DNA of 64,000 bases from RPQJ01 sp963846885 (GCA_963846885.1 CAWJXS010000020.1:124001-188000); one strand, 5' to 3'. Positions 38,723 to 47,623 are shown, counted from the first letter of the stretch. The notes: generated by a model from the sequence alone, not told the origin. Program-made: numbers and translations.

Positions 38723-40342
38723 ATGTCAGACACTCACCTCAGCGAAGTTTCCTTTACCCACCTCCATCTGCCCGAGTCGCTCGCCCGCGGCATCGCCGAC
38801 GCCGGCTTCGAGCGCTGCACCTGGATCCAGGCGCAGACACTGCCGCGCGCCCTCGCCGGTTTCGACATTGCCGGACAGGCCCAGACGGGCACCGGCAAGA
38901 CCGCCGCGTTCCTCGTTGCAATGTACGCAAACCTGCTGCGCAAGGACGCCCCGGCCGACCGTCCGGTCAATGCGCCGCGCGCCATCATCATCGCGCCCAC
39001 GCGCGAGCTGGCCGTGCAGATCCACCACGACGCCGAGATCCTCGGCCAGTACACGGGCCTCACGCTCGGCCTGGCCTTCGGTGGTGTCGACTACGACAAG
39101 CAGCGCCGCGTGCTCGAGGACGGCGTCGACGTCCTGATCGGCACGCCCGGGCGGCTCATCGATTTCTACAAGCAGCGCGTGTTCGACCTGCGGGCCATCC
39201 AGGTCGTGATCCTGGACGAAGCCGATCGCATGTTCGACCTGGGCTTCATCACCGACATCCGCTACATCATGCGGCGGCTGCCGGCGCCTGATCAGCGGCT
39301 GAACATGCTGTTTTCGGCGACGCTTGCGCAGCGCGTGCTCGAACTCGCTTTCGAACACATGAACGACCCTGAACTCGTCCGCATCGAGCCTGACAAGATG
39401 ACGGTCGATCGCGTGCGCCAGGTCATCTACTACCCGTCCATGGACGAGAAGCCGCGCCTGCTGGTGGGCCTGCTTCGCCAAATGGATCCGCACCGCACGA
39501 TGATCTTCGTCAATACGCGGCGCGGAGCGGACGAGCTCGAGACGCTGCTGAAGGCCAACGGCTTCAACGCGCAGGCGATGTCCGGCGACGTGCCCCAGAC
39601 CAAGCGGCTGCGCATGATCCGCGACTTCCACAGCGGCGAGCTCGCGATCCTGATCGGCACCGACGTCGCGTCGCGCGGCCTGCACATCCCCGACGTCAGC
39701 CACGTCTTCAACTACGACCTGCCGCAGGACCCGGAAGACTACGTGCACCGTATCGGGCGCACGGCGCGCGCCGGCGCCGAAGGCGATGCGATCAGCCTCG
39801 GTTGCGAAGACTTCGTGCAGTCGCTGCCGGACATCGAGGACTACATCGGCCGCAAGATCCCGGTCGCGAGCGTCGCGCAGGAATTGCTCGCCGAAATCAC
39901 CGTGCCGCGCTACGAGCGGCGCCGGTTTGCGGGCCCGGGCGGCGGTTCGCACGGCGGCCATCGCAGCGGTGGTGGTGGTGGCGGCGGCCGCGGTGGCGGT
40001 CGTGGCGGCCCTTCGCGCAGTGGCGGTGGTGGCGGTGGTGGTGGACGCAGTCGCAGCGCCGGCGGCCCGCCCCGGCGTGACAGCCAGCCGCCGCGTCAGG
40101 ATTCGTCACCCGCAGCCCATGCCGACCGACCCGCGGCGCCCCACAGCAACGGCGGCGGTCCCGCGCCTGCACCGCACCAGTCGGCAGGGGCCGAAGGGGC
40201 CCCGACCGGCGGCGACGGCGCCCCGCGCAAGCGTCGACGTCGTGGTGGTCGCGGCCGCTCGGGCGCACCGCAGCAGGGCGATGGCGCCGGTGGCGCGCCT
40301 CAGGGCGGTGGTGACTCCGGCTCGACGTCCTCGGACAGCTGA
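38723..40342 (+). CDS. rhlB: DEAD-box RNA helicase RhlB
   Basis: A 539-residue ATP-dependent RNA helicase, in relatives a component of the RNA degradosome. Q motif FERCTWIQAQTLP, motif I AQTGTGKTAAF, Ia PTRELAVQ, II LDEADRMFDLG, III SATLAQRV, and VI HRIGRTARAG are all intact. Beyond about residue 400 is a 140-residue low-complexity tail (SGGGGGGGRGGGRGG, PRKRRRRGGRGR) probably binding RNA or partners. The tail's last 43 bases overlap the opposing yrfG-like gene. Confidence 0.93.
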   Translation: MSDTHLSEVSFTHLHLPESLARGIADAGFERCTWIQAQTLPRALAGFDIAGQAQTGTGKTAAFLVAMYANLLRKDAPADRPVNAPRAIIIAPTRELAVQIHHDAEILGQYTGLTLGLAFGGVDYDKQRRVLEDGVDVLIGTPGRLIDFYKQRVFDLRAIQVVILDEADRMFDLGFITDIRYIMRRLPAPDQRLNMLFSATLAQRVLELAFEHMNDPELVRIEPDKMTVDRVRQVIYYPSMDEKPRLLVGLLRQMDPHRTMIFVNTRRGADELETLLKANGFNAQAMSGDVPQTKRLRMIRDFHSGELAILIGTDVASRGLHIPDVSHVFNYDLPQDPEDYVHRIGRTARAGAEGDAISLGCEDFVQSLPDIEDYIGRKIPVASVAQELLAEITVPRYERRRFAGPGGGSHGGHRSGGGGGGGRGGGRGGPSRSGGGGGGGGRSRSAGGPPRRDSQPPRQDSSPAAHADRPAAPHSNGGGPAPAPHQSAGAEGAPTGGDGAPRKRRRRGGRGRSGAPQQGDGAGGAPQGGGDSGSTSSDS

Positions 40343-41031
40343 GCCAGAACGGAATCGCGCAGGTCGGCAAGCTTGCGCAGGCCGGCGATGCCGGCCACGG
40401 GCGGATGCGGCGGACGCGTCGAATCCGGCTGCAGCACCTGGTAGATCCAGCCCACCTGCGCGCGCCGTGCCGCTTCCAGTACCGCCACGCTGTCGTCGAC
40501 GAACAGCGTGCGCGCCAGCGGCACCTGGTGCCTGCGCTCCAGCTCTACCCAGAACTCCGGGTGCTCCTTCGGCACGCCGAATTCATGCGACGTCACCAGT
40601 TCGTCGAAATGCCGCGACAGCTGCGTCTGCGCATCCTTCACCTGCAGGCTGAGCGGATGCGCGTTGGTGGTGAGCAGCACGCGCTTGCCCGTGGCCCGCA
40701 GCAAGTCGAGGAATTCGGCCGCGCCATCGAGGTAGCGGATTTCCGCGCGCAATTCGTGCTTGAGCGCCGGCACGTCGAGGCCGAGTTCCTCGCTCCAGTG
40801 ATCGACGCAGTACCACTCGAGCGTGCCCCGCTTGGCCTCGAAGCGAGGACGCAGTTGCGCCATGGCGGCGGCGTAGTCCAGCCCGCGCGCCTCACCCCAG
40901 CGCCGCGGCAGCAGCTCGAGCCAGAATAGATTGTCGAAATGCAGGTCGAGCACCGTACCGTCCATGTCGAGACAGACGACGTCGATGCGGGACCAGTCGG
41001 GCGTGGGCGTAACGGCCATGGACTCGGGCAA
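40300..41031 (-). CDS. yrfG: YrfG-like HAD nucleotidase (GMP/IMP)
   Basis: A 243-residue haloacid-dehalogenase phosphatase. Motif I is VVCLDMDGTVLDLHFDNLFW, motif II VLLTTNAHPLSLQVK, motif III/IV KEHPEFW and LFVDDSVAVLEAA. The DLHFDNLFW and WYCVDHWSEELGLD patterns match E. coli YrfG, reported to hydrolyse purine monophosphates. The C-terminus overlaps rhlB antisense by 43 bases. Divergent from cysQ, with the promoters within 41032-41063. Confidence 0.88.
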   Translation of the reverse strand: MPESMAVTPTPDWSRIDVVCLDMDGTVLDLHFDNLFWLELLPRRWGEARGLDYAAAMAQLRPRFEAKRGTLEWYCVDHWSEELGLDVPALKHELRAEIRYLDGAAEFLDLLRATGKRVLLTTNAHPLSLQVKDAQTQLSRHFDELVTSHEFGVPKEHPEFWVELERRHQVPLARTLFVDDSVAVLEAARRAQVGWIYQVLQPDSTRPPHPPVAGIAGLRKLADLRDSVLAQLSEDVEPESPPP

Positions 41032-41063
41032 GTCGTGAATCCGCCAGCGGCGGAGGGGCCGGT

Positions 41064-41915
41064 ATGATACGACCGCTCATCCCCCGGAGAAGACCCTTGC
41101 AAGCTGCCGTCAATCGCGACCCCGCCTCGCTGCTGCCCGACGTCCTGAAACTGGCCCATGCCGCGGGCATCGCCATTCTCGAGGTGTACGCGGCCGACCA
41201 CGGCGTCGAATTCAAGGCCGACGATTCGCCGCTGACCCGCGCCGACAGCGCCGCGCACGCGATCCTGTGCGCCGGGCTGCGCGAACTGACGCCTGAAATT
41301 CCAGTGCTTTCGGAAGAGGACGACGCGGCGCACGCGCCTGCCGTGCGCCAGCCGTGGACCGAATACTGGCTGATCGACCCGCTCGACGGCACCAAGGAAT
41401 TCATCAGCCGCAACGGCGAGTTCACCGTCAATGTCGCGCTGATCCGCGGGCATCGGCCCGTGCTCGGCGTAGTCGCCGCGCCGGTACTGGGCACCGTGTA
41501 TTACGGTGTCGAAGGGGTGGGCGCGTTCGTGGCCAGTGCTGGCGAGGCGGCACGCCCGATCCACGTGCGGCGTCCGGCCGCCACGCCCCTCGTCATCGTG
41601 GGCAGCCGCTCGCACCGCGGCGACTCCCTGGACAGCGTGCTGACACGCATCGGGCCGCACGAAATGCGCCCGATGGGCAGCTCGCTCAAGTTCTGCCTGG
41701 TTGCCGAGGGCACCGCCGACTTCTACCCGCGCCTGGGGCCGACGTCGGAATGGGACACGGCCGCAGCGCAGGCGGTGGTCGAGGCGGCAGGTGGCACGGT
41801 CACGACCCTGGATGGCAGCCCACTGCGCTACAACGAGCGCGATACGCTGTTGAACCCGCATTTCCTCGTCTGCGGCGACGCGAGCCGCGACTGGCACAAG
41901 CTGTTCCAGGGCTGA
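41064..41915 (+). CDS. cysQ: 3'(2'),5'-bisphosphate nucleotidase CysQ
   Basis: A 283-residue inositol-monophosphatase-like enzyme that clears 3'-phosphoadenosine 5'-phosphate from sulfate assimilation. Metal-binding motifs are VLSEEDDA, YWLIDPLDGTKEFISRNGEF and SEWDTAAAQAVVEAAGG. The first about 13 residues (MIRPLIPRRRPLQ) may be untranslated, in which case GTG at 41113 (VNRDP) is the start. The PAP-clearing role is notable beside the sulfotransferase-like gene elsewhere in the window. Confidence 0.93.
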   Translation: MIRPLIPRRRPLQAAVNRDPASLLPDVLKLAHAAGIAILEVYAADHGVEFKADDSPLTRADSAAHAILCAGLRELTPEIPVLSEEDDAAHAPAVRQPWTEYWLIDPLDGTKEFISRNGEFTVNVALIRGHRPVLGVVAAPVLGTVYYGVEGVGAFVASAGEAARPIHVRRPAATPLVIVGSRSHRGDSLDSVLTRIGPHEMRPMGSSLKFCLVAEGTADFYPRLGPTSEWDTAAAQAVVEAAGGTVTTLDGSPLRYNERDTLLNPHFLVCGDASRDWHKLFQG

Positions 41916-41918
41916 GGC

Positions 41919-42224
41919 GTGGAGCTGTCCTGGAGCCTCCTGCTCCTGCTGCTGGCCTTCACGGGGTTTGTGGTCTTCTGGAACGACACCCTGAGCACCC
42001 GTGAGCGGGCCAACGATGCAGCCCGTGAGACCTGCGTCTCGACGGGCGGCGCCCTGCTCGACGGTACCGTGGTGTTCCGCAAGCTCAAGGTCGTGCGCGG
42101 GCTGGGCGGCCGGCTCGCGTTCGAGCGCACCTACGTGTTCGATTACACGCTCGACGGCCAGACGCGACAGCAGGGCTTCATCGTGATGTTCGGCCAGCGG
42201 GTGGACAGCATCGGGCTGGACTAG
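41919..42224 (+). CDS. DUF3301 family protein
   Basis: A 101-residue protein with one N-terminal membrane helix (LSWSLLLLLLAFTGFVVFWN) and a soluble part with RANDAARETCVSTGGALLDG and FERTYVFDYTLDGQTRQQGF. This matches DUF3301, unknown function, common in gammaproteobacteria. GTG start 4 bases after cysQ. Confidence 0.85.
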   Translation: MELSWSLLLLLLAFTGFVVFWNDTLSTRERANDAARETCVSTGGALLDGTVVFRKLKVVRGLGGRLAFERTYVFDYTLDGQTRQQGFIVMFGQRVDSIGLD

Positions 42225-42290
42225 CTCCCTTTTTGCGCGCCCGGGGGCTAAAGTAGCGGCCCAACCAGGATCCTACCGACAGCGTCTGCG

Positions 42291-42515
42291 ATGTCTGAAC
42301 AAAAGGACAACGTCGATACCGAGACGTTCCAGCACCTGCAGCGTCTGCGGGGCCTGCGCATCGAGCATCGCGACCTCGACGACGTGATCCATCGCCTGCA
42401 ACTCGACTTCTACGTGGATCAGGTCCAGCTGCGCCGCCTGAAGAAGCGCAAGCTGCTGCTCAAGGACCAGATCGCGCGTCTCGAAAGCCAGCTGATCCCC
42501 GACCTGAACGCGTGA
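42291..42515 (+). CDS. YdcH/DUF465 family protein
   Basis: A 74-residue helical protein (FQHLQRLRGLRIEHRDLDDV, LRRLKKRKLLLKDQIARLES) matching the DUF465 coiled-coil pattern. Unknown function. It lies 4 bases before the MscS-type gene and is probably co-transcribed. Confidence 0.8.
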   Translation: MSEQKDNVDTETFQHLQRLRGLRIEHRDLDDVIHRLQLDFYVDQVQLRRLKKRKLLLKDQIARLESQLIPDLNA

Positions 42516-42519
42516 CGGG

Positions 42520-43839
42520 ATGAAACCCCAGCTGCAGGCGATCAGCGAAGCCCTCGCCAAACTGCAACAACCCGAGAATCTGCTGCAACTCGCCGTCATC
42601 ACGGCGGCGGTGCTGCTCGGGTGGTGGGCGGCAAAGTTCGCACGGGCCCGGATCACCGTCTCGCCCGATCCCGAAAACCTCCCTGACCGCCTGCGCGAGT
42701 TGCTCTACGTCGGCGCGCCACCGGCGCTGACGCTCGTGGTGCTGGCGACGATGGACGGGCTGCTGCATGCCGCGGGCCTTGCCGCAAGAATGGTGGACGT
42801 CGCAGTGCAGCTCACCGGGCTGCTGCTGTTCATCCGGGTGATCATCTACGTGCTGCGGGTGTCGCTCGGCACGCGCGCCCGGCTCAAGGGCTGGGGCGCA
42901 GCGATCACCGGCGTGATCTGGGTCTTCCTGTCGTTGCACCTGCTCGGCTGGGGCGACGAGGTGATCCGTGTCCTCGACGGCATGGGCATGCAGGCCGGCA
43001 AGACGCGCATCTCCGTCTGGTCGGTGATGAAGCTGCTGGTCACGGTCAGCGTGTTCGTGCTGCTGGCGCTGTGGGTGTCGCGCTGGCTCGAACGGCGCGT
43101 GCTCAAGCTCGATGCGCTCGCGCCCACGATGCGCATCGGCATCGCCAAGTTCGTGCAGGCTTTCCTGGTCGGCATCTCGGTGCTGGTCGGGCTGAATGCG
43201 GCGGGGCTCGACCTCACCACGCTGAACGTGCTGACCGGCGCCATCGGCATCGGCCTCGGCTTCGGCCTGCAGAGCATCGCGGCCAATTTCGTGAGCGGCT
43301 TCGTGCTGCTGATGGACCGCTCGATCAAGCCGGGCGACGTCATCAGCTTCACCGGCACCACCGGCACCGCGACCGAAGGCTTCGGCTGGGTCGAGGAGCT
43401 GCGGGGCCGCTACGTCGTCGTGCGCGATCGCGACGGTGTCGAGACGCTGGTGCCGAACCAGAACCTGATCACCAACCCGGTGATCAACTGGAGCTACACC
43501 GACCCGCGCGTGCGCCTGAAACTGCCGATCCGCGTGAGCTACAAGGACGATCCTGAGCTCGCGATGAAGCTGCTGTTGCAGGCCACCGACGAGCACCCGC
43601 GTATCCTGCGCGAACCTGCGCCGGTCGCGCGCCTGATGGGCTTCGGCGACCATGGCATCGAACTCGAGCTGCGCTTCTGGATTCCCGACCCGCAGGAAGG
43701 CGTCAATAACGTGCGCTCGGACGTGAACCGTCGCATCTGGAGCCTGTTCAAGGAACACCACGTGACCATCCCGGTGGCACAGCGCGAGATCCGTGTCGAG
43801 ATGGTGCCGTCCTCCTCCCCTGTCGCGCCGCGCGACTGA
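42520..43839 (+). CDS. MscS family mechanosensitive channel
   Basis: A 439-residue inner-membrane channel with about five helices (20-210) then the MscS core: pore helix IGIGLGFGLQSIAANFVSGF, the beta domain with RSIKPGDVISFTG, LRGRYVVVRDRDGVETLVPN and a mixed C-terminal domain (GIELELRFWIPDPQEGVNNV). It would release small solutes on osmotic downshock. Larger than MscS proper (286), closer to YbdG-type members. Confidence 0.9.
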   Translation: MKPQLQAISEALAKLQQPENLLQLAVITAAVLLGWWAAKFARARITVSPDPENLPDRLRELLYVGAPPALTLVVLATMDGLLHAAGLAARMVDVAVQLTGLLLFIRVIIYVLRVSLGTRARLKGWGAAITGVIWVFLSLHLLGWGDEVIRVLDGMGMQAGKTRISVWSVMKLLVTVSVFVLLALWVSRWLERRVLKLDALAPTMRIGIAKFVQAFLVGISVLVGLNAAGLDLTTLNVLTGAIGIGLGFGLQSIAANFVSGFVLLMDRSIKPGDVISFTGTTGTATEGFGWVEELRGRYVVVRDRDGVETLVPNQNLITNPVINWSYTDPRVRLKLPIRVSYKDDPELAMKLLLQATDEHPRILREPAPVARLMGFGDHGIELELRFWIPDPQEGVNNVRSDVNRRIWSLFKEHHVTIPVAQREIRVEMVPSSSPVAPRD

Positions 43840-43854
43840 CGGCAGGCCGCGACG

Positions 43855-44277
43855 GTGCCGTTCGAGATCAACGCCACGGTGGCGATTCCCGACGACCTGA
43901 TCGAGTTTCGCGCCGTGCGCGCGTCGGGCCCGGGCGGGCAGAACGTCAACAAGGTGTCCAACGCGGTCGAGCTGCGATTCGATTCGGCGCGCTGGGATGC
44001 ATTGTGGCCGAACGCGCGCGCACGCCTGGAGCGCCTCGCCGGGCGACGCATGACGTCTGAAGGTTTGATCGTGATCGACGCGCAGCGCCTGCGCTCGCTC
44101 GAACAGAACCGCGCGGACGCGCTCGAGCGGCTGCGCTCCATGATTGCGGAAGCACTGATCGAGCCGAAGCCGCGCCGCAAGACGAAGCCGACGCGCGCAT
44201 CCAAGGTCCGCAGGATTGAAGGCAAGGTGCAGCGCGGCAAGGTCAAGACGCTGCGCAGCAGGAAATTCGACGACTGA
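43855..44277 (+). CDS. arfB: alternative ribosome-rescue factor ArfB
   Basis: A 140-residue peptidyl-tRNA hydrolase that rescues stalled ribosomes. The catalytic GGQ (27-29) lies in VRASGPGGQNVNKVSN, and the C-terminus is a basic mRNA-channel tail (KPRRKTKPTRASKVRRIEGK). GTG start at 43855, 15 bases after the channel gene. Confidence 0.95.
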   Translation: MPFEINATVAIPDDLIEFRAVRASGPGGQNVNKVSNAVELRFDSARWDALWPNARARLERLAGRRMTSEGLIVIDAQRLRSLEQNRADALERLRSMIAEALIEPKPRRKTKPTRASKVRRIEGKVQRGKVKTLRSRKFDD

Positions 44278-44508
44278 AGCCGCCGTGCGGTCCCCGCTAC
44301 CAACCGACATCGTCCATGACGACGGCCGGCAGCGGTGATCGGGTCGTCCGTGACCCCCGGTGGCTCATCCCTGATCTATTGATCTTCCACCCTCAGCGAC
44401 ACAGTAGTCGCGACGGCGCGGACTCGAACCCGGCGCAGCATCCTCACGAGTGTAGGAAGCGACTCACAGGCAGAGCTCAGCCCACCAGTCCGCTTCGAGC
44501 ATCGCTTA

Positions 44509-44730
44509 TCAGGCCGCGCGGGCTCTGCGCTTGCCCCACCATTGGGCAGCAACGCCAAACGCTGCGAGCCACAGCGAGCGCGTCCTGAAAATCGACATGA
44601 CGAGTGTCCACACCACATTGCGTCGATGACGCGTGGCGCGCACCTCGTCGTCGTCGAGATACGCGGCGAGCCAGGCCCGCTGCAGATCCATTTCGAGACT
44701 CAGCAGCCGCAGTCGTTCACGGGGTTCCAT
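44509..44730 (-). CDS. YqjK-like small protein
   Basis: A 73-residue protein (MEPRERLRLLSLEMDLQRAW) with one hydrophobic stretch (VVWTLVMSIFRTRSLWLAAF) and a basic end. Length, layout and position after YqjE-like fit the YqjK family of the yqjDEK stress operon. The start overlaps the previous gene's end, indicating coupling. Confidence 0.6.
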   Translation of the reverse strand: MEPRERLRLLSLEMDLQRAWLAAYLDDDEVRATRHRRNVVWTLVMSIFRTRSLWLAAFGVAAQWWGKRRARAA

Positions 44731-45205
44731 GTGTCGGCCTCTCGTGGCTTGGCGGCATGGGCGTGGGTGCAGCCGCGGCGGCTTCACGCACCTCGGTCTC
44801 GGCACGCTCGCGCGAGGCGAGCTTCTCATCGTCGTCGGTCTCCGGATCCTTGAGCGCGAGGTTGACCATCGCCAGGTCGAGCCGGAGGCCTTTGGTGAAA
44901 TCGGCGATCACCGCCTTGTCGCGAGTCAACTGCAGCCGGGCATGATTGGCGCAATAAGCCGCGGTGGCAAACAGCGCGATCGACAGCAGGCCCAGCACCC
45001 ACGCCCGGTACTCTTGCGGAGTACCGAGCGCGATGAGCAGCAGGAGGGCGATCATGAACGCCATCGCCGCCATCGCGGCGACGGCGTACCAGGCCATCCC
45101 CCGCCCCAACGCAGATCGCTGCAGACTCAGGACGAGACCGGCAGCCTCGGCCCTGGTCTGCGCCATCGACCAGACGTGCCGCAGCAATGCGCGTCGGGAC
45201 TTCAC
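44717..45205 (-). CDS. YqjE-like membrane protein (phage holin family fold)
   Basis: A 162-residue protein with two adjacent membrane helices (AWYAVAAMAAMAFMIALLLL and AWVLGLLSIALFATAAYCAN) and charged ends. The pattern resembles YqjE. Its 3' end overlaps the YqjK-like start. Middle gene of the YqjD-YqjE-YqjK row. Confidence 0.72.
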   Translation of the reverse strand: MKSRRALLRHVWSMAQTRAEAAGLVLSLQRSALGRGMAWYAVAAMAAMAFMIALLLLIALGTPQEYRAWVLGLLSIALFATAAYCANHARLQLTRDKAVIADFTKGLRLDLAMVNLALKDPETDDDEKLASRERAETEVREAAAAAPTPMPPSHERPTHGTP

Positions 45206-45218
45206 TTCGGCGCTCCGC

Positions 45219-45629
45219 TCAGGTGTAGTCGCCTGCGCCGCTCGCGCCTGAGCGATGGTTGCGACGCGACGACATCAACATCGCGACCACGACGCCGATC
45301 CCGGCGCCAATGGCCACAGCGCGCCACGGGTTCTCGTGCACGAACCGGTCGGCCTGCGTCATGGTGTTGCTGGCCACGGTCTTTGCCTGCTCGGCGCGGC
45401 CGGCGAGACGGGTCCGTGCATCGCGCAGCGTCGACGAGACGCGGATGCGCATGGCGTCGATCGCCTCGCCGCTCTCGTCACCGAGTGCGCGCAGCAGGTC
45501 TTCGGCCTGCGAGACAGTCTTGCTCAGCTGGGACAGCGTCTCCTCGTGACGGGAGGCAAGTGCTCCGGACAATTGCGTGTCGCTCATGTGTTCGTTGGTC
45601 ATTCCTGCATTGTTCGTATTGCCGTACAT
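45219..45629 (-). CDS. YqjD/ElaB family (DUF883) protein
   Basis: A 136-residue protein: helical, charged body (EETLSQLSKTVSQAEDLLRA, RDARTRLAGRAEQAKTVA) followed by a C-terminal membrane anchor with the family motif RFVHENPWRAVAIGAGIGVV. E. coli YqjD and ElaB are inner-membrane proteins that bind ribosomes in stationary phase. A good Shine-Dalgarno (GGAGACG) precedes ATG 45629. Confidence 0.9.
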   Translation of the reverse strand: MYGNTNNAGMTNEHMSDTQLSGALASRHEETLSQLSKTVSQAEDLLRALGDESGEAIDAMRIRVSSTLRDARTRLAGRAEQAKTVASNTMTQADRFVHENPWRAVAIGAGIGVVVAMLMSSRRNHRSGASGAGDYT

Positions 45630-45655
45630 CGTTGATCGTCTCCTTGGGTTGTGAT

Positions 45656-45802
45656 TCAGTTGCCGACAGCAGCCAGGCTGTCGAGTTCGATGCGGGTGCG
45701 TTGCCACCGGCACCGGCCACGGCGAGCACTGGCAAAATGCACCAGCATCGTTTCCACCGGGCAGGACCTGTCCGTCGCCAACGAGGTAACGCGTGCATTC
45801 AT
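45656..45802 (-). CDS. candidate 48-residue small protein upstream of yqjD-like gene
   Basis: An ORF starting ATG 45802 and stopping at 45656: MNARVTSLATDRSCPVETML, then a basic Arg-rich centre and ...ELDSLAAVGN. A strong AGGAGG lies seven bases before the ATG, and the stop is 26 bases ahead of the yqjD-like start, so it could be a leader peptide or first gene of that operon. No homologue recognised. Confidence 0.4.
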   Translation of the reverse strand: MNARVTSLATDRSCPVETMLVHFASARRGRCRWQRTRIELDSLAAVGN

Positions 45803-45926
45803 ACTCGTTCCTCCTCGTGGTTAACGCCGAACAGTGATTGTGCTGTGCAGCAGAATCGGTGCTGTCGGTTCAGCCGCACAACGCAGCACTGCGCGACTCG
45901 GGCCCGTGTCAGAACAGGCCTACCCT

Positions 45927-46115
45927 TCAAGAAGGAGCGTCGCTCGGAGGCTGCGGACCACCGGCTGTCGCGCCGCCGTCCGTTTCCCAGCGTGTGCGGT
46001 CCTCGACGGCCATGCGCTCCTGCTGGTCGCGCCGACGCAAGGCTGCCCGTGCCGCGAAATACGTTGCGACGCCGGCAAACAGCGAAAACCATCCAAATTT
46101 GCGCGCGATCCTCAT
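45927..46115 (-). CDS. small membrane protein
   Basis: A 62-residue protein (MRIARKFGWFSLFAGVATYF) with one N-terminal membrane helix and a charged C-terminus (RRRDQQERMAVEDRTRWETD). GGAGGACACGACG before the ATG is a good ribosome binding site. No family recognised; likely an envelope stress micropeptide by neighbourhood. Confidence 0.5.
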   Translation of the reverse strand: MRIARKFGWFSLFAGVATYFAARAALRRRDQQERMAVEDRTRWETDGGATAGGPQPPSDAPS

Positions 46116-46536
46116 CGTCGTGTCCTCCTGTCCAAGTGGGGTTTGGCCATAAATCGTGTCATTGGTGCGGCGCGGATAGCGTCCCGGTCGACGGGCAGCT
46201 GTGCCGGTCAGCAAAGTGATCAGTGTGCGGCCCTGCATGGTCACTACTCCGTGCGTCCGTGTACGCGACCTGCGGTAGCGCGTTACGGGTACCAGCCGCG
46301 GCGCCAATGCAGCAGTGATAGCGTGAAGGAGCGGGCTGTGAACACGCGCGTTCGACCCATTCATGCGTCAGCGCATACGCGCAATCGCACGCGTGCGAAG
46401 ACGGCCATTTTTGCTGCGGCGCATCGAGGGCCGCGTGTAGTCCGCCGCGGACAGACACCGCCCGTCGATAGCGAATAATTCGCGCACCGATCAGGCGCTT
46501 CACACACGCCGCGACATCCGCCAAGGAACACGACGA
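46116..46536. other. intergenic region upstream of egtD-like gene
   Basis: A 421-base gap, divergent promoters expected. A weak candidate GTG ORF at 46338-46478 (46 residues, MNTRVRPIHASAHTRNRTRA, basic) has GAAGGAG just upstream. Otherwise no structure or known element is seen. Confidence 0.4.
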
Positions 46537-47520
46537 ATGAGAGACGCTTTGCACATGGCGCAACCTGCGCCGATGCTGCAGCCCCATGCAGCACGCCCGC
46601 TGATCGCGCTGGTTTTCGAAGGCCTGAGCGAACAGCCCAAGCAGTTACCGTCCACCCTGTATTTCGATGCCATCGGGTCTGGCATTTACGACGCCTTGCG
46701 CGCACAGGCCGAGCACTATCCGGCCAGGATCGAGGACGACCTGCTGCGGCGCCATGCGGGGGAAATCGCGACCCTGGCCGGCGCGCGTGCTGCATTGGTC
46801 GATTACGGCGCGGGCGACGGGCGCCAGGCGCGTCTCATGCTGCACTCAATGCGCGACCCGCTGGCGTACGTCCCGCTCGATGTGGAGGCTTCGCAGTTGC
46901 GTTACGCGCTCGAGCGCATGCGTACTTTTCATGCCCATCTGCCGGTGTACCCGCTATGCCAGGATCTGCGCGATTACGTGATGCTGCCGTTGGCGGCCGC
47001 TCGCGCGTCACGCAAAGTGGGCTTGCTCGGGGGCCTGCCGTTCGACAGCTTCCGCCCGCTCCAGGCAGTGGCCGTATTGAACTCGATCCGCGAGACGCTG
47101 GGACCACAGGGCGGCCTCGTCGTCGGGGTGGACCTGTGCCGAGAGCCCGATACGATGCGGCGCGCCTACGAGGACGCGGCAGGACGCGCCAGCTCACTCA
47201 ACCGCAACGTACTCGAGCGCCTGAACCGCGAACTGGATGCCACGTTTGAACCGCAGGCATTCCGACATATGACGCGCTGGAACGAAGCGCAGCAACGCGT
47301 CGAGGTCGCTCTGATCAGCCGCGTGGCGCAGGTGCCCCGCGTGGCGGGCATCGACGTCCCGCTGGCTGCGGATGAGGAGATCGTGACGCTGCACAGCTAC
47401 AAGTACACCCCGGAGGGGTTCGCCACGCTCGCGCGCATCGCAGGCTGGGAGGTGCGCAAGTCGTGGACCGATACGTCGCGAACCTGCTGTCTTTACTACC
47501 TTGCCCGATCGGAGGGATAG
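46537..47520 (+). CDS. EgtD-like SAM-dependent methyltransferase
   Basis: A 327-residue protein of the histidine N-alpha-methyltransferase (EgtD) family. It shows LPSTLYFDAIGSGIYDALRA, EHYPARIEDDLLRRH, ALVDYGAGDGRQARLML (SAM site) and YVPLDVEASQLRYALERM. EgtD makes hercynine for ergothioneine, but no egtB lies nearby, so a different substrate is possible. Start ATG 46537; the next ATG is at 46555. Confidence 0.82.
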   Translation: MRDALHMAQPAPMLQPHAARPLIALVFEGLSEQPKQLPSTLYFDAIGSGIYDALRAQAEHYPARIEDDLLRRHAGEIATLAGARAALVDYGAGDGRQARLMLHSMRDPLAYVPLDVEASQLRYALERMRTFHAHLPVYPLCQDLRDYVMLPLAAARASRKVGLLGGLPFDSFRPLQAVAVLNSIRETLGPQGGLVVGVDLCREPDTMRRAYEDAAGRASSLNRNVLERLNRELDATFEPQAFRHMTRWNEAQQRVEVALISRVAQVPRVAGIDVPLAADEEIVTLHSYKYTPEGFATLARIAGWEVRKSWTDTSRTCCLYYLARSEG

Positions 47521-47623
47521 CGGCGCACGCGGAAAATTGCCGAGCCGCTGCAGGGCAACTCGGCGACAGTGCGCGCTACTCGAACGGTTCGAGCACACCG
47601 GCGTGCTGGATCACTCCGCTCCG

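Noticed and set aside
44390..44525. tRNA-like sequence on the minus strand with GGTTCGAGTCC (T-loop like)
   Set aside because: The T-stem pairs in only three of five positions, no acceptor stem or anticodon arm could be built and no CCA follows; probably a chance match or a degraded remnant.
45478..45798. 106-codon minus-strand ORF overlapping the YqjD-like gene
   Set aside because: It overlaps the YqjD-like coding region in another frame; the neighbouring 48-codon ORF has the ribosome binding site.
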